Of a stretch of 64,000 nt of DNA, positions 35,544 to 44,115 are shown one piece after another. Position 1 is the first letter of the stretch. Every line of letters begins with the position of its first letter. The position numbers and the translations under genes are program-made. The stretch is taken from contig NZ_ARVW01000001.1 of assembly GCF_000384315.1 (NCBI RefSeq), positions 2,861,746 to 2,925,745 of the forward strand, in the 5' to 3' direction. The notes under the pieces are model-generated. The model did no database searches and was not told the origin of the DNA. It saw nothing but the letters and a program-made list of their open reading frames with translations. The stretch is from Amycolatopsis nigrescens CSC17Ta-90 (GTDB lineage: Bacteria; Actinomycetota; Actinomycetes; Mycobacteriales; Pseudonocardiaceae).

Positions 35544-36115
35544 CGGTCGCGACCGGGGTCAGGGTGCACCCGCAGGGCCTGTGCGAGAGCGAAGAAGTCG
35601 GTACGGGCACCCGGATCTGGGCCTTCGCGCACGTGCTGCCGGGGGCGCGGATCGGCCGGGACTGCAACATCTGCGACTGCGCGTTCGTGGAGACCGGCGC
35701 GGTGCTCGGCGACCGGGTGACGGTGAAGAACGGCACCCTGGTGTTCGCCGGGGTGACCTGCGAGGACGAGGTCTTCCTCGGGCCGAACGTGTTGTTCACC
35801 AACGATCTCCGCCCGCGGGCGCACATCCGCAAGGGGCCGGACGAGCTGGTGTCCACTTTGGTCCGGCGCGGGGCTTCGCTTGGCGCCGGGACGGTGGTGG
35901 TGTGCGGGATCGAGATCGGCCCCTACGCCTTCGCGGCGGCTGGCTCGGTGGTGACCCGTTCGGTGCCCGCGCACGCCTTCGTCGCCGGCAACCCCGCTCA
36001 GCTCAAGGGCTGGGTCTGCGCCTGCGGCCTGCGCCTGCCCGAGTCACTGCGCTGCCCCGACTGCTTCACCACCTACACCCACACCCCCTCCGGCCTGGCT
36101 CCCAACATGCCGTGA
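35540..36115 (+). CDS. WbpD/WlbB-like nucleotide-sugar N-acetyltransferase
   Basis: 191 residues forming a left-handed beta-helix: VETGAVLGDRVTVKNGTLVFAGVTCEDEVFLGPNVLFTNDLRPRAHI, GASLGAGTVVVCGIEIGPYAFAAAGSVVTRSVPAHAFVAGNPA. The N-D-x-x-P-R signature is that of WbpD/WlbB. The C-terminus carries four Cys (CACG...CPDC), a ribbon-like tail seen in several relatives. Predicted to acetylate the 3-amino group of UDP-GlcNAc3NA. The gene starts within the aminotransferase stop; its own stop lies inside a 22-bp palindrome. Confidence 0.9.
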   Translation: MTVATGVRVHPQGLCESEEVGTGTRIWAFAHVLPGARIGRDCNICDCAFVETGAVLGDRVTVKNGTLVFAGVTCEDEVFLGPNVLFTNDLRPRAHIRKGPDELVSTLVRRGASLGAGTVVVCGIEIGPYAFAAAGSVVTRSVPAHAFVAGNPAQLKGWVCACGLRLPESLRCPDCFTTYTHTPSGLAPNMP

Positions 36116-36160
36116 AGGGCACCTTGCCTACCTTCAACGTAGGCAAGGTGCCCTTCACGG
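36110..36160. terminator. Bidirectional terminator palindrome (ACCTTGCC family)
   Basis: Two perfect 22-base arms (36110-36131 and 36139-36160) around a 7-base loop, between the convergent acetyltransferase and chitosanase genes and including the acetyltransferase stop. It shares the ACCTT / AAGGTG ... CCTTC style of the structure at 30066-30122. Confidence 0.75.
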
Positions 36161-36164
36161 ACAG

Positions 36165-36854
36165 TCAGTTGGAGTGGACGAACTGGGTGGCGAGGGATTC
36201 GCCGGTGGAGACGGCCTTGCCCTTGTCCTCGATCGGGGACACGACGGAGTCCTTGAAGCAGATGTACGTGACGCCCGAGTCGGTGCCGCCGTTCTTCGGG
36301 TCCGGGTTGATGCCGAGCGCCTTCGCGGCGGCATAGGACGCTTCGCCGATGATCGCGGGCGGGCCGGTGTCGCCGATGACGGCGTACTGGATCTTGTTGT
36401 TGTAGATCACCGCACACGACCCGCCGCCCTTGAGCCCGGCGGCTGAGTAGTCCCAGGTGCCGCTCACGCTCGGCACCACCACGAAGGGCAGGTCGGCGGC
36501 GTTCAGCGGCTGGCCGTCGGACTGCTCGAACGCGGTTTCGGGCAGGAAGCAGCAGTCGGTGTCCTCATTGCACTGGGCGGTGCGCTGGCCGTCGCAGTCG
36601 ATGTCCATGTCGCCCTTCCAGAACACCGCGCCGTTCGCGCCGCAGACCGGGATCGTCCGGCCGGCCTCCTCGTCGCTCTTGTACTCGCCGTTCGAGATCT
36701 GGTCGCAGCCCTGCACCTTCGCCAGCAGTTCGGCGGCGGTGGGACCGGCCGTGACCTGCGGGCCTCCGGCCGGTGCGGGTGCGGCGCTCGCCACCGCGGC
36801 CGGCACCAGGGCCCCGACCAGCAGCAGGACCGCGAGCAGGATGTGCTTGCGCAT
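36165..36854 (-). CDS. Secreted GH75-type chitosanase
   Basis: 229 residues with signal peptide (MRKHILLAVLLLVGALVPAAVASAA). The mature part matches GH75 chitosanases: FWKGDMDIDCDGQ with the conserved Asp residues, FVVVPS, CAVIYNNKIQYAVIGDTGPPAIIGEAS with the catalytic-type Glu. It would cleave chitosan/GlcN polymers outside the cell. It lies within the polysaccharide block between two convergent palindromes and could trim deacetylated GlcNAc-containing polymer, or be an independent nutrient enzyme. Confidence 0.82.
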   Translation of the reverse strand: MRKHILLAVLLLVGALVPAAVASAAPAPAGGPQVTAGPTAAELLAKVQGCDQISNGEYKSDEEAGRTIPVCGANGAVFWKGDMDIDCDGQRTAQCNEDTDCCFLPETAFEQSDGQPLNAADLPFVVVPSVSGTWDYSAAGLKGGGSCAVIYNNKIQYAVIGDTGPPAIIGEASYAAAKALGINPDPKNGGTDSGVTYICFKDSVVSPIEDKGKAVSTGESLATQFVHSN

Positions 36855-37054
36855 GACGTCTCCCCAAGTTAGGAAACTTTACTTACTTAACGAAGCGCAC
36901 CCAGGATGCGCCCCAGCGTGAGCGAACTCAAGACCTTGCCGGAAAGATCCGTTTTCGTCCCGCCGCAACCCAATCGTGCCGAATCCCGGCTAACCACCGC
37001 CCCCGCGGCCCCGATTCACCAGGTGGAACGGTTTCCCTTGCGACAAGGAGCACC

Positions 37055-37882
37055 ATGACGACGATCGACTGGCGTTCGAGGGCGAAGACGGCGCGGGACC
37101 GGGCCGAAGACGTGGTGACCAAGGTGACCCGGATGCCGCCGCGCCGGATCAGGGGCGACATTTCCCCGCTGTGGCTGGACTTCGCCAAGACCGGGCAGGA
37201 CCAGGTCGGCTTCCTGACCGAGCTGTGCGGCCTCACCGCCGGCCACCGGGTGCTCGACATCGGCTGCGGGGTCGGCAGGCTCGCCGTCCCGCTCACCGGG
37301 GTGCTCGGCACGAAGGGCCGGTACGACGGGTTCGACGTGCTGCCGTACATGATCGACTGGTGCACCAGGAACATCTCCCGCACGCACCCCAACTTCCACT
37401 TCCAGCACGCCGACGTGCGCACCTCGATCGGGCACGACGCGGGCGTGGACGCCGCGGACTACGCGTTCCCGTACGAGGACGACGCGTTCGATCTCGCCTA
37501 CGCCGGCTCGCTGTTCACCCATCTCACCCCGGACGGGGCGGCGAACTACCTCACCCAGATCGCGCGGGTGCTGCGCCCCGGCGGGGTTTTCGTGTCCACC
37601 TGGAACATGTACAACGCCGAGTCGGAGCGGCTGCTGCCCGGCCGCAGCCTGGACAAGGCGTGGCCGCACGCGCGCGGTTCGCACCGGCTCAAGGAGGCCG
37701 CGCACCCGGAGTCCAATGTGGCCTTCGACGAACTCTGGTTGCGGCCGCAGTACCGGGATTCCGGGCTGCGCATCGTGGAGCCCGTCCGCCCGGACGCCAC
37801 CTACTCGCCGCTGCGCGTGCCGGCCCGCATCGAGGCTTCGCACCTCTGGTACACCTGCACGATCATCGCCCTCAAGCCCTAA
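37055..37882 (+). CDS. Class I SAM-dependent methyltransferase
   Basis: 275 residues; the SAM-binding motif is VLDIGCGVGRLAVPL (about residues 66-80), with DDAFDLAYAGSLFTHLTPDG and IARVLRPGGVFVSTWNMYN as the following motifs. No signal or membrane segment. CAAGGAGCACC precedes the ATG. Position within the glycan locus suggests methylation of a sugar or lipid-linked repeat, but the substrate is unknown. It ends just before a palindrome shared with the flippase gene. Confidence 0.88.
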   Translation: MTTIDWRSRAKTARDRAEDVVTKVTRMPPRRIRGDISPLWLDFAKTGQDQVGFLTELCGLTAGHRVLDIGCGVGRLAVPLTGVLGTKGRYDGFDVLPYMIDWCTRNISRTHPNFHFQHADVRTSIGHDAGVDAADYAFPYEDDAFDLAYAGSLFTHLTPDGAANYLTQIARVLRPGGVFVSTWNMYNAESERLLPGRSLDKAWPHARGSHRLKEAAHPESNVAFDELWLRPQYRDSGLRIVEPVRPDATYSPLRVPARIEASHLWYTCTIIALKP

Positions 37883-37888
37883 CCGACG

Positions 37889-37934
37889 GTCGTGAGTGAA
37901 AAGTGTTGCTGGAACAACACTTTTCACTCACGAC
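37889..37934. terminator. Bidirectional terminator palindrome (GTCGTGAGTG family)
   Basis: Perfect 20-base arms (37889-37908, 37915-37934) with a 6-base loop. It contains the flippase stop codon and closes the convergent methyltransferase. The arm differs from that at 49746-49767 by only one substitution over the shared 20 bases. Confidence 0.8.
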
Positions 37935-39355
37935 CTCTTCAGTGAATGGCGCAGGGGCCAGACGACCACGGCGTAAGTGGCGAGGCCGAGCGTTCCGCCC
38001 AGCACGAGCTGGCCGAAGCCGGCCGGGGTGAGCATCCGGACGCCGAACACCACCGCGGCCATCAGCAGGCAGCCCAGCACCGGCAGTTTCACCGCCGCCG
38101 CCAGCACCCGCGCTCGCACCCCGGTCCGGCACACCGCGAACACGAAGGCGGGCAGCACCAGCAGCACGGCCACCGCCGCATGCGCGATCGCGACCCCCTG
38201 GATCCCGCCGAGCAACGCCCCCACCGGCAGCGCGATGCCGAGCGACACCAGCCAGCCGCCCTGCAGCCACAGAGTGGTCCGCGACCGGCCCAGCGCGACC
38301 AGGAAGTCGTAGCCGAGCTCGCCGGCCACCCGCACCACGCCGAGGATCACCAGGAACTGCAGCACCGACGCGGATTCCGACCACTTCGTGCCGTACAGCG
38401 TGGTGACCACCGGCAGCGCGAGCAGCCCGAGCAGCGCGCAGACCGGCAGCGTGGGCACCGCCAGCAGGGTGGCCATCCTGGCCAGCACGCTCTCCCGCTC
38501 GGCCTCGTCCTCCTGCACCCGCGCGAACGCGGCCAGCGAAACCCGGCGCACCACCAACGAGAACATGTTCACCGGCCAGCTGGCCAGGTTGAACGCCTGG
38601 AGGTAGAAGCCGAGCGCGACCGCGCCGAGCATCCGCCCGGTGATCACGTAGTCGATGTTCAGCATGGCCACCAGCAGCAGGCTCGACCCGGCCAGCGGCA
38701 GCCCGAACCGGAGCAGCTCACGCGCGCACGCCGGGTCGAACCCCGGCCGCGGCCAGCGGCGCACCAACGTGAACAGCACGATCGACGCGGTGACGTTGCC
38801 GGCAAGCTGACCGCCGGCCAGGCTCCACGCGCCGTGCCCGGTGGCCGCCAGCGACACCGTGACCCCGGTGGTGACCAGCAGGTTGGCCAGGTCGACCAGC
38901 AACCGGATGCCCTGGCGGAACTCGCGGTTCACCAGTTGCGCGATCGGCGCGGTCAGCCCGTCCACCAGCACCGCGACGCAGAGCAGCCGCACCACCCCGG
39001 TCGCGTCCGCGGCGCCAAGCGCCTTGGTGAAGGCGGGCGCGCCGAAGTAACAGGCCGCGTAGAGCAGGCCGCTGGAGATCATCGAAATGGTGGTGACGGT
39101 CGGCAGGATCCTGGCCGGGTCGCCTGGCCAGCGCACCACGGCCAGGCTCACCCCGAGCTCGTTCAGCGACAGCAGCGCGATCAGCGCGACGAAGGCGACC
39201 GCGTAGACGCCGAAGTCGGCCGGGGAGAGCAGCCTGGCGAGCACGATCCCGGTGGCGAACGTGCCGACCTTGCTGAGCACCGTGTTCAGCGCGCTGAAGC
39301 TGAGCGCGCGCCGGATCGGGGACTCGGCCCGCCGGTGCCTGCCGGTGGTGGTCAT
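37928..39355 (-). CDS. Wzx-type polysaccharide flippase
   Basis: 475 residues with about 12-14 hydrophobic helices; LSFSALNTVLSKVGTFATGIVLARLLSPADFGVYAVAFV is the typical N-terminus of the polysaccharide transporter (MATE/MVF) family. It flips the lipid-linked repeat unit. The ATG at 39355 overlaps the upstream TGA as ATGA, and it is last in the operon wzz-wzy-GT39-wzx (transcribed right to left). It carries its own stop within the terminal palindrome. Confidence 0.9.
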   Translation of the reverse strand: MTTTGRHRRAESPIRRALSFSALNTVLSKVGTFATGIVLARLLSPADFGVYAVAFVALIALLSLNELGVSLAVVRWPGDPARILPTVTTISMISSGLLYAACYFGAPAFTKALGAADATGVVRLLCVAVLVDGLTAPIAQLVNREFRQGIRLLVDLANLLVTTGVTVSLAATGHGAWSLAGGQLAGNVTASIVLFTLVRRWPRPGFDPACARELLRFGLPLAGSSLLLVAMLNIDYVITGRMLGAVALGFYLQAFNLASWPVNMFSLVVRRVSLAAFARVQEDEAERESVLARMATLLAVPTLPVCALLGLLALPVVTTLYGTKWSESASVLQFLVILGVVRVAGELGYDFLVALGRSRTTLWLQGGWLVSLGIALPVGALLGGIQGVAIAHAAVAVLLVLPAFVFAVCRTGVRARVLAAAVKLPVLGCLLMAAVVFGVRMLTPAGFGQLVLGGTLGLATYAVVVWPLRHSLKRS

Positions 39356-40581
39356 GCCACCCGCTCCCGATCTCGCAGAAGTCGCAACAGCTGCACGGCG
39401 CAGGAGGCGGCGAGCAGGATGGTCAGCGCGTCCAGCGGCACCCGGAACCGGACCCTGGTGAAGAAGACCGCGAGCAGCAGCACGTTCAGCACGATCACCG
39501 CCAGCGCCAGCTTTTCCACGCCCCGCAACGGAAACCGGCGGGCGAGCAGCAGCCGCAGCCCGGCCAGCGCGAGCACCGGGTAGTAGCTCAGCGCGGCCAG
39601 CAGGTCCGAGGCTCCCTGGCCGGTGGTCTTCAGCGAGTCGCTGTGCACGAAGTTGTGCGCCACCTTCCCGGCGTAGAGCACGGCGGCGTCGCCGGGATTC
39701 GCGGTGATCCACTCCACCGCGGAGTCCCGGTAGAACTCGTCGATGCCGACCTCGTCCAGCCGGAGCTCCTTGGCGCGGGCGTCGTACGCGGAGATGTCCA
39801 CCGATGTCCCGCTGCCCGGCGTGGTGCCGGGATTGTTGCCCAGCAACAGGTTCACCCCGTTGTTGGTGGACACCGGGATCAACGCGTGCAACTGGACCGC
39901 GTTGCGCACGCACCACAGGCCGGGCAGCACCGCGGCCACCGCCACCAGCAGCGTCGCCGCACGCCAGCCGCCGCGACGGCGCCACACCAGCGCGAAGACG
40001 ACCAGCAGCAGCGTCGGGCCGAACGAGGGCACGGTGACGGTCAGCAACCCGGCCGACAGTCCACTGAGGACGGTGTCGCGCAGCCGGTGCGCACCGTCGC
40101 GGGCCCGCAGCCCGCACTCCAGCATGGCCAGCAGCAACAGCAGCGCCGGGAGCTGCGGGTACAACGCGGTGGCGGTGTACACCAGCAGCGGCGAGCAGGC
40201 CAGCACCACCGCGGCCAGCGCACCGGCGGCCGCGGAACCGGTCCGGCGGCCGAGCAGGTACAGCAGCCACACCGAGCCGGCAAGGCAGGCCACCCCGATC
40301 AGCCGCAGGGCGAACACGCTGCCGCCGGTGAGCAGGTGCACCGGCAGCAGCAGGAACGAGTAGCCCGGTGGCCGGTATGCGGTCGCGTTGCCGTCCACCG
40401 CGTAGCCGTGCCCCTCGACCATCGACCTGGTCAGTTCCAGGTAGACATGCTCGTCCAGGAACCGCAGCTCGCCGCCGAGCAGCACCGCGTACCCGCCGCC
40501 GAGCACCAGCGCGAGCAGCACCGCGGACAACGCGATCCTGGCCGCCTGTTCGTCCAAAAAGGACAAAATCCGGGCGGTCAT
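39352..40581 (-). CDS. GT39/GT83-like polytopic membrane glycosyltransferase
   Basis: 409 residues with about nine hydrophobic helices. The N-terminal loop GELRFLDEHVYLELTRSMVEGHGYAVDGNATAYRPPGYSFLLLP contains the DE of GT-C active sites. An external loop with NNPGTTPGSGTSVDISAYD and FYRDSAVEWITANPG follows. It resembles ArnT-like enzymes that use lipid-phosphate sugars. It overlaps the neighbours by ATGA at both ends. A role as side-branch transferase or polymer-modifying enzyme is inferred. Confidence 0.82.
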   Translation of the reverse strand: MTARILSFLDEQAARIALSAVLLALVLGGGYAVLLGGELRFLDEHVYLELTRSMVEGHGYAVDGNATAYRPPGYSFLLLPVHLLTGGSVFALRLIGVACLAGSVWLLYLLGRRTGSAAAGALAAVVLACSPLLVYTATALYPQLPALLLLLAMLECGLRARDGAHRLRDTVLSGLSAGLLTVTVPSFGPTLLLVVFALVWRRRGGWRAATLLVAVAAVLPGLWCVRNAVQLHALIPVSTNNGVNLLLGNNPGTTPGSGTSVDISAYDARAKELRLDEVGIDEFYRDSAVEWITANPGDAAVLYAGKVAHNFVHSDSLKTTGQGASDLLAALSYYPVLALAGLRLLLARRFPLRGVEKLALAVIVLNVLLLAVFFTRVRFRVPLDALTILLAASCAVQLLRLLRDRERVA

Positions 40582-41909
40582 CGGGTCCGCTCCCCGGCCC
40601 GGACCGCGCGCAGCAGCGCCCCGCTCGCGCCGACCAGCACGAAGGTCAGCCCGGTCGCGGTGGAAAACCACAGCAGGTCGAAGGTGGCCGAACCGAGCAT
40701 CACGATGGACAGGCAGGCGATCAGCGTCAGCGCCAGGTCGCGCACCACCGGGTCGTCGCTCAGGCTGCGCACCTTGGCCGCCGCGTAGACGCCGCCGAGG
40801 AACAGCAGCGCCAGCGCGACCAGCCCGATGTACCCGTTCGACACCAGGGTGCCGAGGTACTGGTTGTCCAACGGCCCGTACCGCTCGGCGAGGTAGGTGC
40901 CGTTGCCGCGGCCGAGCAGCGGATGGCGGGCGATGTACTCCCCCGCGCTGACGTAGTCGTCGGTGCGGCCGGTGATGCTCGGGTCGGAGTCGATGTTGTC
41001 GAACAGGCTGTACAAGGTGCCGATCAGGCCGGGCACCACCATCCGCAGCACCACCACGAACCCGGCCGCGGCGATCAGCGCCTGCACCCGGCGGCGGCCA
41101 GGCCAGCCGGCCAGCAACACCAGCCCGCCCAGTGCGAGGCCGAGAATGGCGGACCGGGACAACGAGGTCATCGCGCCGGCGGCGATCAGCGCCAGGCAGG
41201 TCCACCAGTGCAGCGCCCTCCGGCCGGCGTCGCGGGTGCGGTAGGCGTAATGCGCGGCCAGCGGCACCCCGATCGCGCAGACCACGCCGAACTCGATCGG
41301 ATGCCCGGCCGTGCCGGACGGGCGGCGGAACTCCGAACGGGCCAGCACGAACCCGTCCTCGGTGGCCGGGCGCAGGCCGGGAATGCTGAGGAACCGGGTC
41401 AGGTCCAGGTTCACGGTGAACTGGAGCAGGCCCACCACGGCCACGAAGGTGATGCCGAGCACGGTCAGCTTGAGCAGGCTGTCCAGCCTGGCCAGCCCGC
41501 GCACCCCGTCGCAGACCGCGATGCCGACGCAGATCATCGAAATGGTGACCACGAAGGTCCGATCCGCGCTGTCCAACTCGTCGGCCGGCAGGTAGTTGCG
41601 GGTGGCGTAGCCGTAGGTGGCCAGCTGCGAAACCGCGTACAGGAACAGCACCGTGCGCGCGAGGTTGCGGCCCTTGGCCACCCCAAGCGTGGTGACCAGC
41701 TGGCAGCAGAACCAGAACAGCCCGAGCCCGATGCCGAACAGGGTGGCCGGGGTGATCGACATCGGCAGCCCGCCGAACACCAGCCGCGCCGGGATGACCA
41801 GCAGGATCAGCACGAACACGACGGCGAGGGTGGCGCCGTCGGCCCGCTGTGGCCGCTGGGTCGGTGCGGCCGGCCCGGCGGCTTGCCGGACGGCCACCAT
41901 CTCCGGCAC
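40578..41909 (-). CDS. Wzy / O-antigen-ligase-like polymerase
   Basis: 443 residues, about ten to twelve membrane helices and the family's large external loop SDPSITGRTDDYVSAGEYIARHPLLGRGNGTYLAERYGPLDNQYLG, preceded by SLSRSAILGLALGGL. These features fit O-antigen ligase/Wzy polymerases that join lipid-linked repeats outside the membrane. It starts at a GTG (41909) only a few bases after the stop of wzz; an ATG at 41900 is an alternative. Part of the wzx/wzy/wzz operon. Confidence 0.87.
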   Translation of the reverse strand: MPEMVAVRQAAGPAAPTQRPQRADGATLAVVFVLILLVIPARLVFGGLPMSITPATLFGIGLGLFWFCCQLVTTLGVAKGRNLARTVLFLYAVSQLATYGYATRNYLPADELDSADRTFVVTISMICVGIAVCDGVRGLARLDSLLKLTVLGITFVAVVGLLQFTVNLDLTRFLSIPGLRPATEDGFVLARSEFRRPSGTAGHPIEFGVVCAIGVPLAAHYAYRTRDAGRRALHWWTCLALIAAGAMTSLSRSAILGLALGGLVLLAGWPGRRRVQALIAAAGFVVVLRMVVPGLIGTLYSLFDNIDSDPSITGRTDDYVSAGEYIARHPLLGRGNGTYLAERYGPLDNQYLGTLVSNGYIGLVALALLFLGGVYAAAKVRSLSDDPVVRDLALTLIACLSIVMLGSATFDLLWFSTATGLTFVLVGASGALLRAVRAGERTR

Positions 41910-41914
41910 CGCGC

Positions 41915-42670
41915 TCAGCCCTGGTCGCGGGAGACCGGGCGCAGCCGGACGGTCGGATGGCCGTTGGCGGGTTGCTGAGCGCCCGGCTCCGGCGGGGGCG
42001 GCAGCGGCCGGTCGGGCTCCGGCTCGGGTTTCGGTTCCTTCCGGCGGCGCGCGTCGGAGAAGCTTTCCCAGCCGTACGCGGCACCGAGGCTGGCCACGAA
42101 ACCGAGCACCAGCGCCACCGCGGCGAACCGGGTCTTGCCACCGGTCTTGGCCTCGGCCGGGGTCGGGGACACCACCTGGCTCGCCTTGATGAAGGTGGTT
42201 TCGGGTGCGTTCAACGCCTTCTGCCGCTCGGTCAGCTCGGCACGCGCCCGTTCCAGCACCGTGGTGACGATGCCCCGCGCCTCGTCCGGGGTCCGCGCGT
42301 TGGCCACCACCACGATGAACGGCCCGGTCAGCTGACCGCTGCCCACCTCGTACTTGGCGGTACCGCCGGAACCGAGCACCTGCTCGGCGATGGACGGGTC
42401 CTGCAGGGTCTGGATGATGATCTGCGCGGAGGTGTTCAGGCTGCCGTCGAAGGCCAGCAGTGGGTTCACCAGGTCGACCGCGCCCGCGTCGTCCCCGGAC
42501 GACGCCCTTGCCCCCTCGGCCGAGGAGGTCAGCACGATGGTGCCGGTGGACTCGTAGTCGGTGTCCACCGAAACGTAGACCCCGGCGGCGAGGCCGAGCG
42601 AGATCAACAGCACCGGCACCGCGATGTACCAGCGGCGCAGCAGGACGCCAAGGGTCTTCCAGAAATCCAT
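41915..42670 (-). CDS. Wzz-like chain-length/polysaccharide co-polymerase protein
   Basis: 251 residues: an N-terminal membrane helix (YIAVPVLLISLGLAAGVYVSV), an extracytoplasmic region (about 35-180), a second helix (FAAVALVLGFVASLGAAYGW) and a charged, proline-rich cytoplasmic tail (KEPKPEPEPDRPLPPPPEPG). This is the topology of Wzz/PCP proteins that set polymer length; the tyrosine-kinase domain is absent. First gene of the reverse operon, preceded by a divergent promoter region shared with the MFS gene. Confidence 0.87.
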   Translation of the reverse strand: MDFWKTLGVLLRRWYIAVPVLLISLGLAAGVYVSVDTDYESTGTIVLTSSAEGARASSGDDAGAVDLVNPLLAFDGSLNTSAQIIIQTLQDPSIAEQVLGSGGTAKYEVGSGQLTGPFIVVVANARTPDEARGIVTTVLERARAELTERQKALNAPETTFIKASQVVSPTPAEAKTGGKTRFAAVALVLGFVASLGAAYGWESFSDARRRKEPKPEPEPDRPLPPPPEPGAQQPANGHPTVRLRPVSRDQG

Positions 42671-42891
42671 CTCGTCCCCGATTCCAGGCGCGGTGTCAGC
42701 ACTGGAATCGCAGCGACAGGCACTTCGTTACGTGATCACGGGTTGCATACTGTTGATTTCAGTCAAAGCGTTAGGCCATTTGGTGAATGCGCGGTCGTTA
42801 CCAAACTGCCGCTAACGGCCCAGTGCCACCCGCCGATTAGCTCTTCGAACGGCGACTTTTGGGCTCGTTGCCCCTTTTCCAGGAGGTACGT
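42671..42891. promoter_or_regulatory. Divergent promoter region of the wzz and MFS operons
   Basis: Contains the two divergent promoters. Visible landmarks are an 8-bp palindrome GTGATCAC and TCGTTACCAA (42795-42804), a 10-mer found again upstream of the GT4-dehydrogenase operon at 46894-46903. No clear sigma-factor -35/-10 pair could be chosen. Confidence 0.4.
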
Positions 42892-44115
42892 ATGTACGTT
42901 GCCTCCCGGCCTGTCCCGGTCGCCGGGCCGAAACCGCGCGGTGGCCGGATTTCCGGCACCGTACTGGCACTGGGCACGGTCAGCCTGCTGACCGATGTCT
43001 CCGCCGAAATGGTCACCGCTTTCCTGCCGGTTTACCTGCTGTACACGCTGCAGGTCGGCTACGTCCAATTCGGACTGCTGGACGGGCTCTACAACGGCGC
43101 CACCGCGATTCTCCGGCTGGTCGGCGGCTACACCTCGGACCGGATCGGCAGGCCCAAGTTCGTCGCCCTGTTCGGCTACGGGATCTCCGCGGTGACCAAG
43201 GTGCTGTTCCCGCTAGTCGGCGGTTCGGCGCTCGGTATCGGCGGGGTGCTGGCCGTGGACAGGGCGGGCAAGGGCCTGCGCACCGCGCCGCGGGACGCGC
43301 TGATCTCCTTCGTCACCCCGCCGGCACAGCTCGGCCGGGCGTTCGGCGTGCACCGCGCGATGGACACCGTCGGCGCGCTGCTCGGGCCGCTGCTCACCTT
43401 CCTGCTGCTGGCGAAGCTCGGCTCGTCGCCGACCCCGGTGTTCGTGGTGAGCTTCTGCTTCGCGCTGCTGGGCCTAATCGTGCTGGCCGCGTTCGTCCGC
43501 GAGCGGCCGGTGCCGGCGGGACGGCCGAAACTTTCCCTCCGGCGCGGACTCGGAGTGCTGCGGGACCGGACCTTCCGGCGCGCGTGGATCGCCGCCAGCC
43601 TGCTCGGCCTGGTCACCATCAGCGACGCGTTCGTGTTCGTGGTGCTGCAAAAGGTCGCCGGGGTACCGATCGGCCTGCTGCCGCTGCTGCCGCTGGGCAC
43701 CGCGCTGGTGTTCCTGCTCGCCGCCGCCCCGCTGGGCGCGCTGGCCGACCGCGTCGGGCGCTGGCCGGTCTTCTTCGCCGGGCACGTGCTGCTGCTGCTC
43801 GTCTACTGCGCCCTGCTGCTGCCCGGCGGCGGCTATCCGATGGTGGGGGCGGTGCTGCTCGCGCACGGCGTGTTCTACGCCTGCACGGACGGCGTGCTGA
43901 TGGCCTACGCCGGCAGCCTGGTGCCGGAATCCGCGCGCGGCACCGGGATGGCCGTGCTCCAGACCGGCCAGGCCGTCGCCAGGCTCAGTTCCTCGCTGGT
44001 CTTCGGTTTCCTGCTGGCCGGCCTCGCCACCGGCACGGCGGTGCTGGTGCTGGCCGTCGCGATGGCCGTGACGCTGGCCGTCACCGGCCCGCTGGTCCGG
44101 GAGCGTGCGCGATGA
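42892..44115 (+). CDS. MFS transporter
   Basis: 407 residues with about 12 membrane helices; GGYTSDRIGRPKFVALFGYG is the loop 2-3 motif and RAGKGLRTAPRDALISFVTPPAQLGRAFGVHRAMDTVGALLGPLLTFL the following half, as in the MFS subgroup related to fosmidomycin/multidrug exporters. AGGAGGT four bases before the ATG is an excellent ribosome site. It is translationally coupled (ATGA) to the propeller gene. It heads a four-gene operon and might export a glycan precursor or signal; the substrate is unknown. Confidence 0.87.
   Translation: MYVASRPVPVAGPKPRGGRISGTVLALGTVSLLTDVSAEMVTAFLPVYLLYTLQVGYVQFGLLDGLYNGATAILRLVGGYTSDRIGRPKFVALFGYGISAVTKVLFPLVGGSALGIGGVLAVDRAGKGLRTAPRDALISFVTPPAQLGRAFGVHRAMDTVGALLGPLLTFLLLAKLGSSPTPVFVVSFCFALLGLIVLAAFVRERPVPAGRPKLSLRRGLGVLRDRTFRRAWIAASLLGLVTISDAFVFVVLQKVAGVPIGLLPLLPLGTALVFLLAAAPLGALADRVGRWPVFFAGHVLLLLVYCALLLPGGGYPMVGAVLLAHGVFYACTDGVLMAYAGSLVPESARGTGMAVLQTGQAVARLSSSLVFGFLLAGLATGTAVLVLAVAMAVTLAVTGPLVRERAR

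Noticed and set aside
35540..36115. Four-cysteine tail of the WbpD-like enzyme as a novel fusion
   Set aside because: Similar CxCG...CxxC tails are common among homologues, so it was kept as a feature note only.
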